Of a stretch of 29,685 nucleotides of DNA, positions 13,764 through 20,922 are shown piece after piece. Position 1 is the first letter of the stretch. The number at the start of each line of letters is the position of its first letter. This DNA is from a virus. The notes under the pieces were generated by a model. That model saw nothing but the letters and a program-made list of their open reading frames with translations. It made no database searches and was not told the origin of the DNA. The stretch lies in the IMG/VR virus record IMGVR_UViG_3300025401_000080, positions 1 to 29,685 of that record; one strand, given 5' to 3'. Made by a program: the position numbers and the translations under genes.

Positions 13764-15050
13764 TTAAATTGAGATTAATACATCATCTTCAATTAATTTT
13801 GCTGCTTCTGTCCAACCTCTATTTTCTGTATAGACTCTATGATCTGGAGTAAGTTTTATAGTTTGTCCATTATCTAAACTTAATTCTATTAATTCTGCAT
13901 TTTCTTTTGTCTTTTTAGCCCAATTCATATAATCATATTCTAATTCCTTCGTATCTTCATTAAATGTTAATACCATAGGAGGATAATCACTAGTTTCATA
14001 TAAATCTACTAATATCTTCATTGGAATTTGATATACTACTCCTTCAGATAAAGATTCATTTCCAGATACTCCATTGTGATCTTTTACAGTAATTAAAGAA
14101 TCTCCTGAAATACATGGGTTTGTACCCCAATCTTTATCATTATTTAAGTAGATACCAGGCTCTCCACTGCCTGAATTTTTAATCTTATCCCAAAGACTCA
14201 TAAAGAATTCTTTGGTTATTTTATTTCTAAGAAGTACTGCTGAGTTATTTGCTCTGCCACGTTGAGGATTAAGTTCCCACCAATTTCCAGATTTACAAGA
14301 AATCATTTCATCATCATCAGCAGAGAATAGAGAAATCAGCGCAGCTCTACGAATGCCTCCGGCTAATACTGCATCTGCAATATGACACACCATATCATGC
14401 ACTTCTATTGAAGATAATTTATCCCCATTCTCCTTTTGACTTAATATGCTCTCTAATTTAAATAGACACTCTTTTAGTGGTTGAGGTCCTGGTGCTTTAC
14501 CTCCTGAAGTAACAAGTGCTGCACCTTTAGGTCTAATATCAGAGAAATCAAATTCTAGAGATGAGCTGCCTTCAAAATAAGATTTTACTAGAGCTTTTAC
14601 TGCATCTGCCCAGCCTTCAATAGAATCATTGATTAAGAATCTCTTTTTTCTCTTTTTATTTGGAAGTTTTATCTCTGGTAACTTTTCTACGTGATGTTTT
14701 TGTACTGAAAATCCCACTCCAGTTCCACCTAGTAAAAGAAACATAGTCTCTGAAAATGATCTATAATCATCTATAGGCAGATATGCACAGTTATAAATTC
14801 TATTTGGACTGATTTCGATAGACTTTCCTCCAAATTGAAGGCTTCTCATAGAAGGAAGTACTTTCTTATCATAAACTAATTCATATGCATCTTCAATCTC
14901 TTTAGTTAATTGAGGGTACTTTTTAAGATGCATTTCCATGTTTCTCGTAACTAGATCTTCCCAAGTCTCTCTTCTTTGCAATTGCGGCAGATATTTTGAG
15001 TATTTCATATATACTGTAATATCTGATAATATTTTCTGTTCTATATTCAT
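13764..15050 (-). CDS. nrdJ-N: NrdJ N-terminal fragment followed by a split-intein N half
   Basis: Residues 1-312 are the N-terminal part of class II (adenosylcobalamin-dependent) ribonucleoside triphosphate reductase of the monomeric RTPR type: PSMRSLQFGG, YNCAYLPIDD (Cys88, equivalent to redox C119), LLLGGTGVGFSVQ, GGIRRAALIS and SGEPGIYLNND, ending WGTNP. Residues 313-428 are a split-intein N half. After both splices the mature enzyme would be 312+115+192 = 619 residues, shorter than the roughly 740 of the Lactobacillus enzyme. It reduces ribonucleoside triphosphates without oxygen and without a second subunit, but needs host or scavenged B12. The 75-base leader has no recognisable B12 riboswitch. 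Confidence 0.94.
   Translation of the reverse strand: MNIEQKILSDITVYMKYSKYLPQLQRRETWEDLVTRNMEMHLKKYPQLTKEIEDAYELVYDKKVLPSMRSLQFGGKSIEISPNRIYNCAYLPIDDYRSFSETMFLLLGGTGVGFSVQKHHVEKLPEIKLPNKKRKKRFLINDSIEGWADAVKALVKSYFEGSSSLEFDFSDIRPKGAALVTSGGKAPGPQPLKECLFKLESILSQKENGDKLSSIEVHDMVCHIADAVLAGGIRRAALISLFSADDDEMISCKSGNWWELNPQRGRANNSAVLLRNKITKEFFMSLWDKIKNSGSGEPGIYLNNDKDWGTNPCISGDSLITVKDHNGVSGNESLSEGVVYQIPMKILVDLYETSDYPPMVLTFNEDTKELEYDYMNWAKKTKENAELIELSLDNGQTIKLTPDHRVYTENRGWTEAAKLIEDDVLISI
13767..14114 (-). other. Split intein 1, N-terminal half (116 residues)
   Basis: Cys1 begins block A CISGDSLITV. Block B is TPDHRVYTENRGWTEA with the conserved T-x-x-H. It ends EDDVLISI at the stop. The upstream residue is Pro of GTNP and the joined product reads NP-CCEIAL, an exact class II RNR active-site sequence. 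Confidence 0.93.
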
Positions 15051-15125
15051 TATTAAAATTTTGACAATATTTTATACTTTGGGCTCTGAGATGAGTCCAT
15101 TAATTAGATCAATATTTTTAAAATA

Positions 15126-15326
15126 TTATTGACCTGGAGTCTTTGGATTTGATATTTTAGAAGGTCCTATTGTAGACAGTCTATTCAATTTGCTAGTGCT
15201 AAGTGAATTTTGATTAGTTGCATTTAATGCAGCAACACTATCATTATATTTACTAGGCGCATCAGTTGTTCTGTAATTATTGTTCTTAGTTGCCTTTTTA
15301 AATAGATCTATTAAAAAATTTGCCAT
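15126..15326 (-). CDS. Small Ser/Asn/Thr-rich hypothetical protein
   Basis: This 66-residue protein starts with an amphipathic helix (MANFLIDLFKKATKN). The rest is low-complexity and polar (Ser, Asn, Thr, Pro), probably disordered. There are no cysteines or motifs. It lies between the helicase gene (36 bases away) and nrdJ-N (75 bases away). It resembles small phage structural or accessory proteins of unknown function. An AT-rich dyad (AATATTTTTAAAATATT, 15111-15127) covers its stop codon. Confidence 0.5.
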   Translation of the reverse strand: MANFLIDLFKKATKNNNYRTTDAPSKYNDSVAALNATNQNSLSTSKLNRLSTIGPSKISNPKTPGQ

Positions 15327-15348
15327 ATGTTAGTTTTTTTCTTCGTAA

Positions 15349-15358
15349 TAATAAATAT
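15349..15358 (-). promoter_or_regulatory. Variant of the junction motif after the helicase gene
   Basis: The minus strand reads ATATTTATTA, one base different from the recurring ATATTTATAA. It lies 4 bases after the helicase stop and 22 bases before the start of the 66-residue gene. This is a weak match, noted only because of its position. Confidence 0.15.
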
Positions 15359-15362
15359 ACAA

Positions 15363-16739
15363 TTATTTTGATAATTCAAAGAATTTTTTACTTAATATTG
15401 CTTTTTCTTCAGAAGATAATCCTGTTTTATCTTGAGTTTGAGCTGATGCTGCTGCCATGGTTCTGATTTCTTCTTCAGTTAGTTCTTTATCATCTATTTG
15501 TATAAACCCATTATCTGTATCTATTATAGCATTATATGTCATGCCATCACTACCATATCGGTTTTTCATAATATGTACTCTACCAGTTTTATTGATCTTA
15601 TCAGCTCGTTTTCTTGATAATGACATAATAAAATCTGCAATCATGATCTTATTATATGAACCAGCAGCCTTGTCTCCTTCTACAATATCATCTTTAGCGC
15701 CTTGACGATTAACTTGACTTACTGACCATATTGGAGTATTAAGCTCTCTTGCCATGCCTTTTATTGCAGTATACACATCATCTATTTCATCTTTTATTTC
15801 ACCGCCAACTCTCTTCGACTTTAATAGATCTATATAGTCGATAATGATTAGATCTGGCTTGTGTCCCATGTCTGTGCATTTTCTAATATGAGATTCTACT
15901 GCATTTACAGTAGTTTTACCCATCGGGTATTCTGCAATAGTTAATCGACCTGGGAGATTGCTTACTGCCTCTTCTACTTTCTCTCTATGTAAGTGTATTT
16001 TTTTAAATCCTATTCCTGTAAATACTGAGTCATATCTTTTACCTGTGTAGATGTCTGATAGTTCTAATGTATAATGATTTACTGTTAAACCATTCTTTAC
16101 TGCCTCTGCTCCCAAATTTACTAAGAACCATGATTTACCTGAGCCTGGTCCACCAAATATAATACCAAGATCTCCTCTTCCTAGTCCGCCCATAAGATGA
16201 TCACTTATATTCTTCCATGGAGTTGGTACTGCCTTTCTATCATCTTCTCTGTATCTTTGTTCAATGTCTTGAAGATACTCATGTCCTATATTCTTATCAG
16301 CTCCAGCTTTAAGTGCAGAGTCTATTATTATTCTTATATCTTCAAATTGACCTTTAGACAGCAGATCTACTGAATTAAGTAGTGCTTTTTTGAGTTGTTG
16401 ATTTTTACAAAAATTAGAAAATTCCTGCTCAATATAAAGATGATCCTCATTTGATGCTTTAAGTGCCTCCTTAACCTGTTCTGCTACTGAGATTTTAAGC
16501 ACTTCATTTTGTATCTTCTTTACTTCTACTTGTAAAAATTCTATAGATGGATTTGTATGATATTTGAAATAGTACCTTAAAGTCTCTTTAACAATCCATT
16601 GTGATGCTGGACTATCAAACATCTCTGGCTCTACAACATCACTGATATTCTGTAAAAATTCTCTATGTTTTAAAAGAGAATTAAGAACTTTTGTTTGAAA
16701 ACCAGACCCATAAGAATTTAAGGAGTTTAATTGACTCAT
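15363..16739 (-). CDS. DnaB/gp41-like replicative helicase
   Basis: This 458-residue hexameric helicase of the DnaB superfamily, close in size to T4 gp41, unwinds the fork 5' to 3' ahead of the polymerase. The N-terminal 165 residues form the helical collar domain. The RecA-like motor has Walker A GGPGSGKS (196-203), a catalytic Glu in YTLELS (about 225), Walker B LIIIDYIDLL (298-306), a VSQVNRQGAKD sensor and GSYNKIMIADFIMSLSRK. All motifs are intact. The next gene upstream is the 5' nuclease, with SSB and UvsX further upstream, so this is the replisome cluster. I see no DnaG-type primase in the window. Confidence 0.94.
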   Translation of the reverse strand: MSQLNSLNSYGSGFQTKVLNSLLKHREFLQNISDVVEPEMFDSPASQWIVKETLRYYFKYHTNPSIEFLQVEVKKIQNEVLKISVAEQVKEALKASNEDHLYIEQEFSNFCKNQQLKKALLNSVDLLSKGQFEDIRIIIDSALKAGADKNIGHEYLQDIEQRYREDDRKAVPTPWKNISDHLMGGLGRGDLGIIFGGPGSGKSWFLVNLGAEAVKNGLTVNHYTLELSDIYTGKRYDSVFTGIGFKKIHLHREKVEEAVSNLPGRLTIAEYPMGKTTVNAVESHIRKCTDMGHKPDLIIIDYIDLLKSKRVGGEIKDEIDDVYTAIKGMARELNTPIWSVSQVNRQGAKDDIVEGDKAAGSYNKIMIADFIMSLSRKRADKINKTGRVHIMKNRYGSDGMTYNAIIDTDNGFIQIDDKELTEEEIRTMAAASAQTQDKTGLSSEEKAILSKKFFELSK

Positions 16740-16746
16740 AACTTTT

Positions 16747-17775
16747 TTATTTGTATTTTGCTATTTCGTTAAAATTTGTATATAACCAAGATTGTAAATT
16801 TGTAATGCTTGCTCCTAGTTGATCTTCATTATATAGAGAAGTAAATATTGCAGGTTCATATCCTTTATTAGGATTTTGTATCATTGAGTCTATTTCAATC
16901 TTTGAATCTTCTGGAATATTAGGTTCATCTAAATCCATTAATTGTCTATTGATCTCTAATTGATTTTTAAAAGCGTATATCTTTTGCAATATTGGTACTT
17001 CACTATCTTTGCATTTGTTTATAATATGCTCTAGATTAATAGTACGTAATTCTCCTAATTCTGGAAAATGCTTTAACAAAGTCTTAGGACCTAATCCTTT
17101 AACTCCAGGAACATTATCGCCCTTGTCTCCAAGTAGTATCTTCTGAGTTAAGAAATTATTAGATGTGACTTCGTACTCACTTAAGACGTCTTTTGGAGAA
17201 TAGAATTTTTTCTTTGTTGGAGAGTAAATACTTATTCTATCTGATGCTAGCTGTAGATAATCTCTGTCTGAAGACATAATAGTTACCTCTTTTCCTATAT
17301 GTTTTGCTATATATCCTATGACATCATCTGCCTCTATCTTGTCTATTGATAGTAGATCTACTGGAAGACATTTGAGATAGTCTATGAGCCTCAGAAGCTG
17401 GTTTTTAATAGCATCAGATTCTTCATCTTGTGAATCAAATATATCCCAATTTGTAATGCGTTTTACTCCTCGATTGGCTTTGTATTCAGGGTAGAGGTAG
17501 CGCTTATTTGTAGAACTACCTCTACCATCGAATACTATTATGACACGTGTTGGTCTTACTAGTCTCATCCCATATGCCATAGACTTAAGAAACCCTGTTA
17601 GTGCTCCTATATGCTGCCCTGCTGGATTTACATGCTGGATCATTGCAAAGGATCTTAGAAAGTTGTTGAGTTAAAGACCGTCGACTATGAAAACCTTTGA
17701 ATTCAGGCTTAAGTCGACGGTCTGTGTATTATTTTGTGAAAGATCATTTATCATTTCTGCATATCTACTATTCAT
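16747..17775 (-). CDS. FEN/RNase H-type 5'-3' nuclease interrupted by an in-frame TAA (candidate ribosomal hop)
   Basis: This nuclease would remove RNA primers and 5' flaps. The downstream part holds the usual motifs: IIVFDGRGS, YPEYKANRGVKR, IEADDVIGY, MSSDRDYLQL and the helix-hairpin region LGDKGDNVPGVKGLGPKTL. Read from the first ATG (17643), the enzyme lacks its N-terminal strand with the first catalytic Asp. That piece lies in the same frame upstream. An ATG at 17775, overlapping the previous gene's stop as ATGA, opens 34 codons ending KVFIVDGL, followed by TAA (17673-17671) and then LNNFLRSFAMIQHVNPAG. Family members read DGLNxF. Removing CTT-TAA, or hopping from CTT to CTC, gives exactly DGLNNFLRSF. 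TAA ends other genes here, so the code is standard. A broken gene is the alternative. Confidence 0.85.
17668..17723 (-). promoter_or_regulatory. CTT-TAA-CTC hop site preceded by a perfect 12-bp inverted repeat
   Basis: On the minus strand the arm AGACCGTCGACT (17723-17712) is repeated in inverted form as AGTCGACGGTCT (17686-17675) with a 25-base loop. The second arm runs into the CTT codon (17676-17674), which is followed by TAA (17673-17671) and CTC (17670-17668). One tRNA-Leu with anticodon GAG reads both CUU and CUC, so re-pairing 6 bases downstream is possible. The inverted repeat could slow or reposition ribosomes, as structure does in T4 gene 60, or be incidental. Confidence 0.55.
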
Positions 17776-17987
17776 ATTATAGATTTAATTTTTTTTATTT
17801 TTTGTAATTTATTTAAAGATTCCCATTCGGCCTGCCAAATTACTATATATCTTATATTATTACTTATAGCATGCGCTTTTCTATTATCATCTATGGTCCA
17901 CTGTTCTGGTGTAAGTTCTAGATCTTCTTTCTTAGTCCAGAATTTCGCATCTTCTTTTTTCTTTAATATAAAATCTTTTAGCGTCAT
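17772..17987 (-). CDS. Small protein resembling the C-terminal end of a Vsr-type endonuclease
   Basis: This 71-residue protein is Lys-rich at its N-terminus. Its second half, DDNRKAHAISNNIRYIVIWQAEW, matches the closing helix-strand of Vsr-like and related endonucleases (R-K-x-A-x6-Y-x-V-x-W-x-x-E-W). The catalytic part that should precede it is missing, and only 9 bases separate its start from the UvsX stop, so no room exists for it. It is either a remnant kept as a small gene or an unrelated protein. Its TGA stop overlaps the new 5' nuclease start as ATGA, supporting both calls. If it is a homing-endonuclease relic, it lies directly beside the interrupted nuclease gene. Confidence 0.5.
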   Translation of the reverse strand: MTLKDFILKKKEDAKFWTKKEDLELTPEQWTIDDNRKAHAISNNIRYIVIWQAEWESLNKLQKIKKIKSII

Positions 17988-17996
17988 GTCTGTATT

Positions 17997-19094
17997 TTAT
18001 TCTTCTGAATTATCTATTATGCTAGCATTATCATCTTCCTCTTCTGTAATATCAAAATCACCACTTCCAAGTATTTTAAGCCACTCATGAGCATGCTCTT
18101 TTTTATATTTCTCAATATCGGCTTTATTAGTTTTATCATCATCTATAAATCCGTGTACAGTTACAAGTAATTTTCCAGCAGCAGTAATCCCAGTAATATG
18201 ATTTTTATCACAACTCAATCTAGTTCTTTTAGCAAATTCAACAGTTTTACCGTTTTTAGTAGCGCTAATTTTATTAGTACCCGCTTTACTTATACCTCCA
18301 AATGTAATTACTAATGAAGAATCAAACCACATTGTATTACCACCTTTATTTTGTAAAGTGGGCTGTCCCATTCTCACTTCTGGTTTTGCAACCCATACTT
18401 TATTTATAGCTACAAGGGTATTAGTATATGGTTGACTTTCTTTTCTAGACATGGTAATTCTTTGATTAATAAAATTACCAAATTGAGTCGACATAGCACC
18501 AGCATTCCATTCATTATTATTGGAATTAGACTCTATACTTAGTCTACATGGTATTGATCCTACAGAATCCCAAAAGAAGCAAATATTATATGGTAGATTG
18601 CCTTTCTTTTGTTCATCTAGAACATCAGATATAAATGCAGCAACATCTTCTACACAATTCATTTTTTCACGATCTACATAGATAAAAAATCCGCTATAAT
18701 CTACTACTTCCCCAGTCTCTTGATTAACTACTTCATCAAATTGCAAACCCATTGTCTTAGCATGATCCCAAGACCACTTCATCTCAGTAATTATAAACAC
18801 TGGTAATATTCCAAGTCTTTGAGCACTAACGGCCGCTTCAAGTAGAGCGGTTGTCTTTCCTGTATCACTATGACCTCTAAGCAGAGTAATATGACCCATA
18901 GGAATACCTGGAATTTGTAATGTGTCTTTAAAAGCACTCGAGAGTGGAATCCACCTAGTCTCTTTAAACTTTACTGATGTTGATGTGAGGTTTTTTGACT
19001 TTTTAAATTTGTCAAGAGGTGATATATTACTATCTGATTTGATAGCATCTGAGAGCGCTCCAGTAAGCCCCTCTTTTTTCTTTGTTGTTGCCAT
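17997..19094 (-). CDS. UvsX/RecA-like recombinase
   Basis: This 365-residue recombinase forms filaments on single-stranded DNA for strand exchange and recombination-dependent replication. It has Walker A GHSDTGKTT (74-82), a catalytic Glu in FIITEMKWSW (about 104) and Walker B ICFFWDSVGSI (171-181). QFGNFINQRITMS and INKVWVAK elements follow, equivalent to the L1/L2 DNA-binding region. The C-terminus is strongly acidic (DITEEEDDNASIIDNSEE), as in proteins that interact with SSB and loaders. It is preceded by the gp32-like gene, 17 bases away. The general layout matches T4 UvsX rather than bacterial RecA. Confidence 0.92.
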   Translation of the reverse strand: MATTKKKEGLTGALSDAIKSDSNISPLDKFKKSKNLTSTSVKFKETRWIPLSSAFKDTLQIPGIPMGHITLLRGHSDTGKTTALLEAAVSAQRLGILPVFIITEMKWSWDHAKTMGLQFDEVVNQETGEVVDYSGFFIYVDREKMNCVEDVAAFISDVLDEQKKGNLPYNICFFWDSVGSIPCRLSIESNSNNNEWNAGAMSTQFGNFINQRITMSRKESQPYTNTLVAINKVWVAKPEVRMGQPTLQNKGGNTMWFDSSLVITFGGISKAGTNKISATKNGKTVEFAKRTRLSCDKNHITGITAAGKLLVTVHGFIDDDKTNKADIEKYKKEHAHEWLKILGSGDFDITEEEDDNASIIDNSEE

Positions 19095-19111
19095 TAAAAC
19101 CTTTTATATTA

Positions 19112-19936
19112 TTATATTTTAAATAAATCATCTATCTCTTTATCTACATCTGTCTTCTTTGTACTTAAAGAGTAGCTCTTTTTTGGCTTCTGCTCTTCTG
19201 TTTTTTCCCAAGGTAAATCTCCTACTGTAGAATCTTCATCTGATTCTTTTACGGTTGGTGTTTCAGTCTCTTCTTCTGGAGTAAGATGAGATTGTAGAGC
19301 TGACTTCATTTCCTCATAAGTGTATTTCTTAAATTGATCAAGTGGATTTGGTTGATTTGAAAGCCAATCTTTAACTTGAGCTGCATTATCAGAAAGTGGG
19401 GTTGATTTACCGCGAACACGTACTTTAGATTGATTGTAATTTGTACCATTTGTTTCTGGTGCAGTTGTTTCTATAGTAATATCACGACCAGACATTACAT
19501 CTGTATAATCACCTACGTCCTCATCTTCTGCAATAGCGAGTAGTTCCATAAATACTTGCTTACCAAATTCCCAAAGACGTACGCCTTTATCTTCCTCACC
19601 ACGTACAATTACAGGCACAAATACTCGCATTTTTGATTCAAGTTTTTTTGCAATCTGCCAATCTTCTTTGTTTCCACTCTTACGTAGCTTTTGAGTAAAT
19701 TCAACAATCGGATCTTTTTCTCCAAAATTCACTGGAGAGATCATTGTCTTGTTATTAATCCCGTAATAGATTAATACCTCTTTAAATGGATTTGATTTGT
19801 CATACGCGCTAGGTAGGATCCTAACTGAATGTTTACCTACGGTAGGTCTCCAAAGAGTCTTGTTTTGCTCTTTATTACCACCACCTTTTGGATTTTGTAG
19901 AGCCTGAAGACGACTCTTTAATGCATCAATGTTCAT
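19112..19936 (-). CDS. gp32-like single-stranded DNA-binding protein
   Basis: This 274-residue protein has the three-part layout of T4 gp32. A basic N-terminal stretch (LKSRLQALQNPKGGGNKEQNK) serves cooperativity. A central OB-like core includes LWRPTVGKHSVRILPS, PVIVRGEEDKGVRLWEFGKQVF and a DVMSGRDITIET strand. A long acidic C-terminal tail (from about 220, ending KEIDDLFKI) would bind partners such as UvsX and the helicase loader. The protein contains no cysteine at all, so the zinc ribbon of T4 gp32 is absent. It coats single-stranded DNA at the fork and in recombination. It lies directly before uvsX. Confidence 0.88.
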   Translation of the reverse strand: MNIDALKSRLQALQNPKGGGNKEQNKTLWRPTVGKHSVRILPSAYDKSNPFKEVLIYYGINNKTMISPVNFGEKDPIVEFTQKLRKSGNKEDWQIAKKLESKMRVFVPVIVRGEEDKGVRLWEFGKQVFMELLAIAEDEDVGDYTDVMSGRDITIETTAPETNGTNYNQSKVRVRGKSTPLSDNAAQVKDWLSNQPNPLDQFKKYTYEEMKSALQSHLTPEEETETPTVKESDEDSTVGDLPWEKTEEQKPKKSYSLSTKKTDVDKEIDDLFKI

Positions 19937-19995
19937 AAATATAACAGTTTATTTTAAAAGAAAATAATATTAATCCTCTAGATAGGAAAATAAAT

Positions 19996-20436
19996 TTATA
20001 AAGTCGTATTAATTATCTTATGTACGACAGTATTTAATTTCTTAAAATCTTGCCCTTGAGTAAGTAGAACGCTATTTTTATATTCTGTCCAGTTTATAGG
20101 ATATTTGGTATCTAAAACTCCAGAATTAAGACTTGAAATTAATATATTGAGAGCGTTGATTGTATATAGGGTGTTTGTTTCTTTTTTTCTGTGGAGTAGA
20201 ATTGTATTTGATAATACTGTAGCTTTACCCCCTTCAATCTCTATATTATAAGTACACATATACTCATCTATCTCTGGAGAAGCTAATATAAATATTTTGC
20301 CATACATGATTTTATATTGAGAATTTATTTCTCTTAATCTCTCATCAAGTAGGTCTTTTGATGTAAAGCTACAAAATAATCTATTTGCCAAACTTTGTGG
20401 TGTTATTGTTACTATTTTATAATTCTGCATAACCAT
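19996..20436 (-). CDS. Hypothetical protein, 146 residues
   Basis: I do not recognise this protein. It has a mixed alpha/beta pattern: a YKIVTITPQSLANRLF start, a beta-rich middle (KIFILASPEIDEYMCTYNIEIEGGKATVLSNTILLHRK) and a helical end with LYTINALNILISSLN and LDTKYPINWTEYKNSVLL. The regular alternation of hydrophobic residues argues for a folded soluble protein. Two in-frame ATGs (20436 and 20430) could start it. It lies 59 bases before the gp32-like gene, a position where phages often encode replication or transcription accessory proteins. An ATATTTATAA motif precedes it. Confidence 0.7.
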   Translation of the reverse strand: MVMQNYKIVTITPQSLANRLFCSFTSKDLLDERLREINSQYKIMYGKIFILASPEIDEYMCTYNIEIEGGKATVLSNTILLHRKKETNTLYTINALNILISSLNSGVLDTKYPINWTEYKNSVLLTQGQDFKKLNTVVHKIINTTL

Positions 20437-20442
20437 TTATGT

Positions 20443-20452
20443 TTATAAATAT
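20443..20452 (-). promoter_or_regulatory. ATATTTATAA motif before the 146-residue gene
   Basis: The motif is 5 bases after the stop of the leucine-rich-repeat gene and 6 bases before the ATG at 20436. It is the same decamer as at 2018, 10772 and 12616. A promoter or processing role is inferred from its repeated junction position only. Confidence 0.22.
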
Positions 20453-20457
20453 ACTAA

Positions 20458-20883
20458 TTATTTTATATAAATATCTCCTTTAATATCTCCACCTTGTTGA
20501 ATTATTATATTTTTAATTTCTTCATTAGTGTATTTTTTTGAGATAGGAGTATTATCTAAATCTAAATACCCTCCTACTTTTAAATTATCTGGTAGTGAAG
20601 TTATTTTAGTACCACTTAAATTTAAATCCCCTCTTACTTCTAAATTATCTGGTAGTGAAGTTATAGGAGTACCACTTAAATATAAACCCCCTCCTACTTC
20701 TAAATTATCTGGTAATGAAGTTATAGGAGTATCATTTAAATCTAAATTGCCTTTAGACCCATCTTTTATATACTGTTGTATTTTCTTTTGAATTGAAATT
20801 TTATAATTCTTTTCACGTTCTTCTGAGGAACGTCTTGGAATTAGTATGTTTTCCTCTTTTAAGAAAGAAATTAATTTTATCAT
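20458..20883 (-). CDS. Small leucine-rich-repeat protein
   Basis: This 141-residue protein has an N-terminal MIKLISFLKEENILIPRR leader, a charged helix to about residue 45, then LRR units of 20 residues: LDLNDTPITSLPDNLEVGGG, LYLSGTPITSLPDNLEVRGD, LNLSGTKITSLPDNLKVGGY, and a partial fourth. The LPDNL core resembles the short bacterial LRR type seen in IpaH/YopM and in many phage proteins. The likely role is protein binding; partner unknown. The leader resembles that of the metallopeptidase-like protein at 9953-10768, which suggests common targeting. The DNA of the repeats is nearly identical, suggesting recent duplication. No signal peptide is evident. It lies between the mini-PolA gene and the 146-residue gene. 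Confidence 0.8.
   Translation of the reverse strand: MIKLISFLKEENILIPRRSSEEREKNYKISIQKKIQQYIKDGSKGNLDLNDTPITSLPDNLEVGGGLYLSGTPITSLPDNLEVRGDLNLSGTKITSLPDNLKVGGYLDLDNTPISKKYTNEEIKNIIIQQGGDIKGDIYIK
20565..20744 (-). repeat. Three tandem 60-bp repeats encoding LRR units
   Basis: The phrase TAAATTATCTGGTA followed by TGAAGTTA recurs at 20581, 20641 and 20701, exactly 60 bases apart. The unit equals one 20-residue LRR. The high nucleotide identity allows unit number to change by slippage or recombination, so copy number may vary between related phages. Confidence 0.85.
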
Positions 20884-20902
20884 TATTTTATTATTTATAT
20901 AT

Positions 20903-20912
20903 CTATAAATAT
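20903..20912 (-). promoter_or_regulatory. TATAAATA-type motifs before the LRR gene
   Basis: The minus strand reads ATATTTATAG followed by ATATATAAATAATAAAATA and then the ATG at 20883. A full TATAAATA lies on the coding strand between this motif and the start, at a T4-late-promoter-like distance. The stretch is almost pure A/T, so significance is modest. Confidence 0.28.
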
Positions 20913-20922
20913 ATTAATTTTA

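Noticed and set aside
10783-15050. Group I or II introns as the cause of the broken nrdJ
   Set aside because: Intein blocks A, B, F and G are present at the fragment ends with correct Cys1, His-Asn and +1 residues, and each fragment has its own start and stop.
15051-15125. Possible B12 riboswitch in the nrdJ leader
   Set aside because: The leader is only 75 bases and lacks the B12-box type sequence; only a weak GGACTC/GAGCCC hairpin with one mismatch is visible.
16747-17643. 5' nuclease as a complete 298-residue protein starting at 17643
   Set aside because: That start removes the conserved N-terminal strand and first catalytic Asp, which are found in frame just upstream behind a start codon overlapping the previous stop.
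16747-17775. Stop-codon reassignment as the explanation for the internal TAA
   Set aside because: TAA clearly ends other genes in this window, including the 445-residue gene and nrdJ-N at the expected intein end.
2018-20912. T4-type late promoters TATAAATA on the plus strand
   Set aside because: The motif read on the plus strand would drive transcription antisense to every gene here, so I treated only the minus-strand reading as potentially functional.
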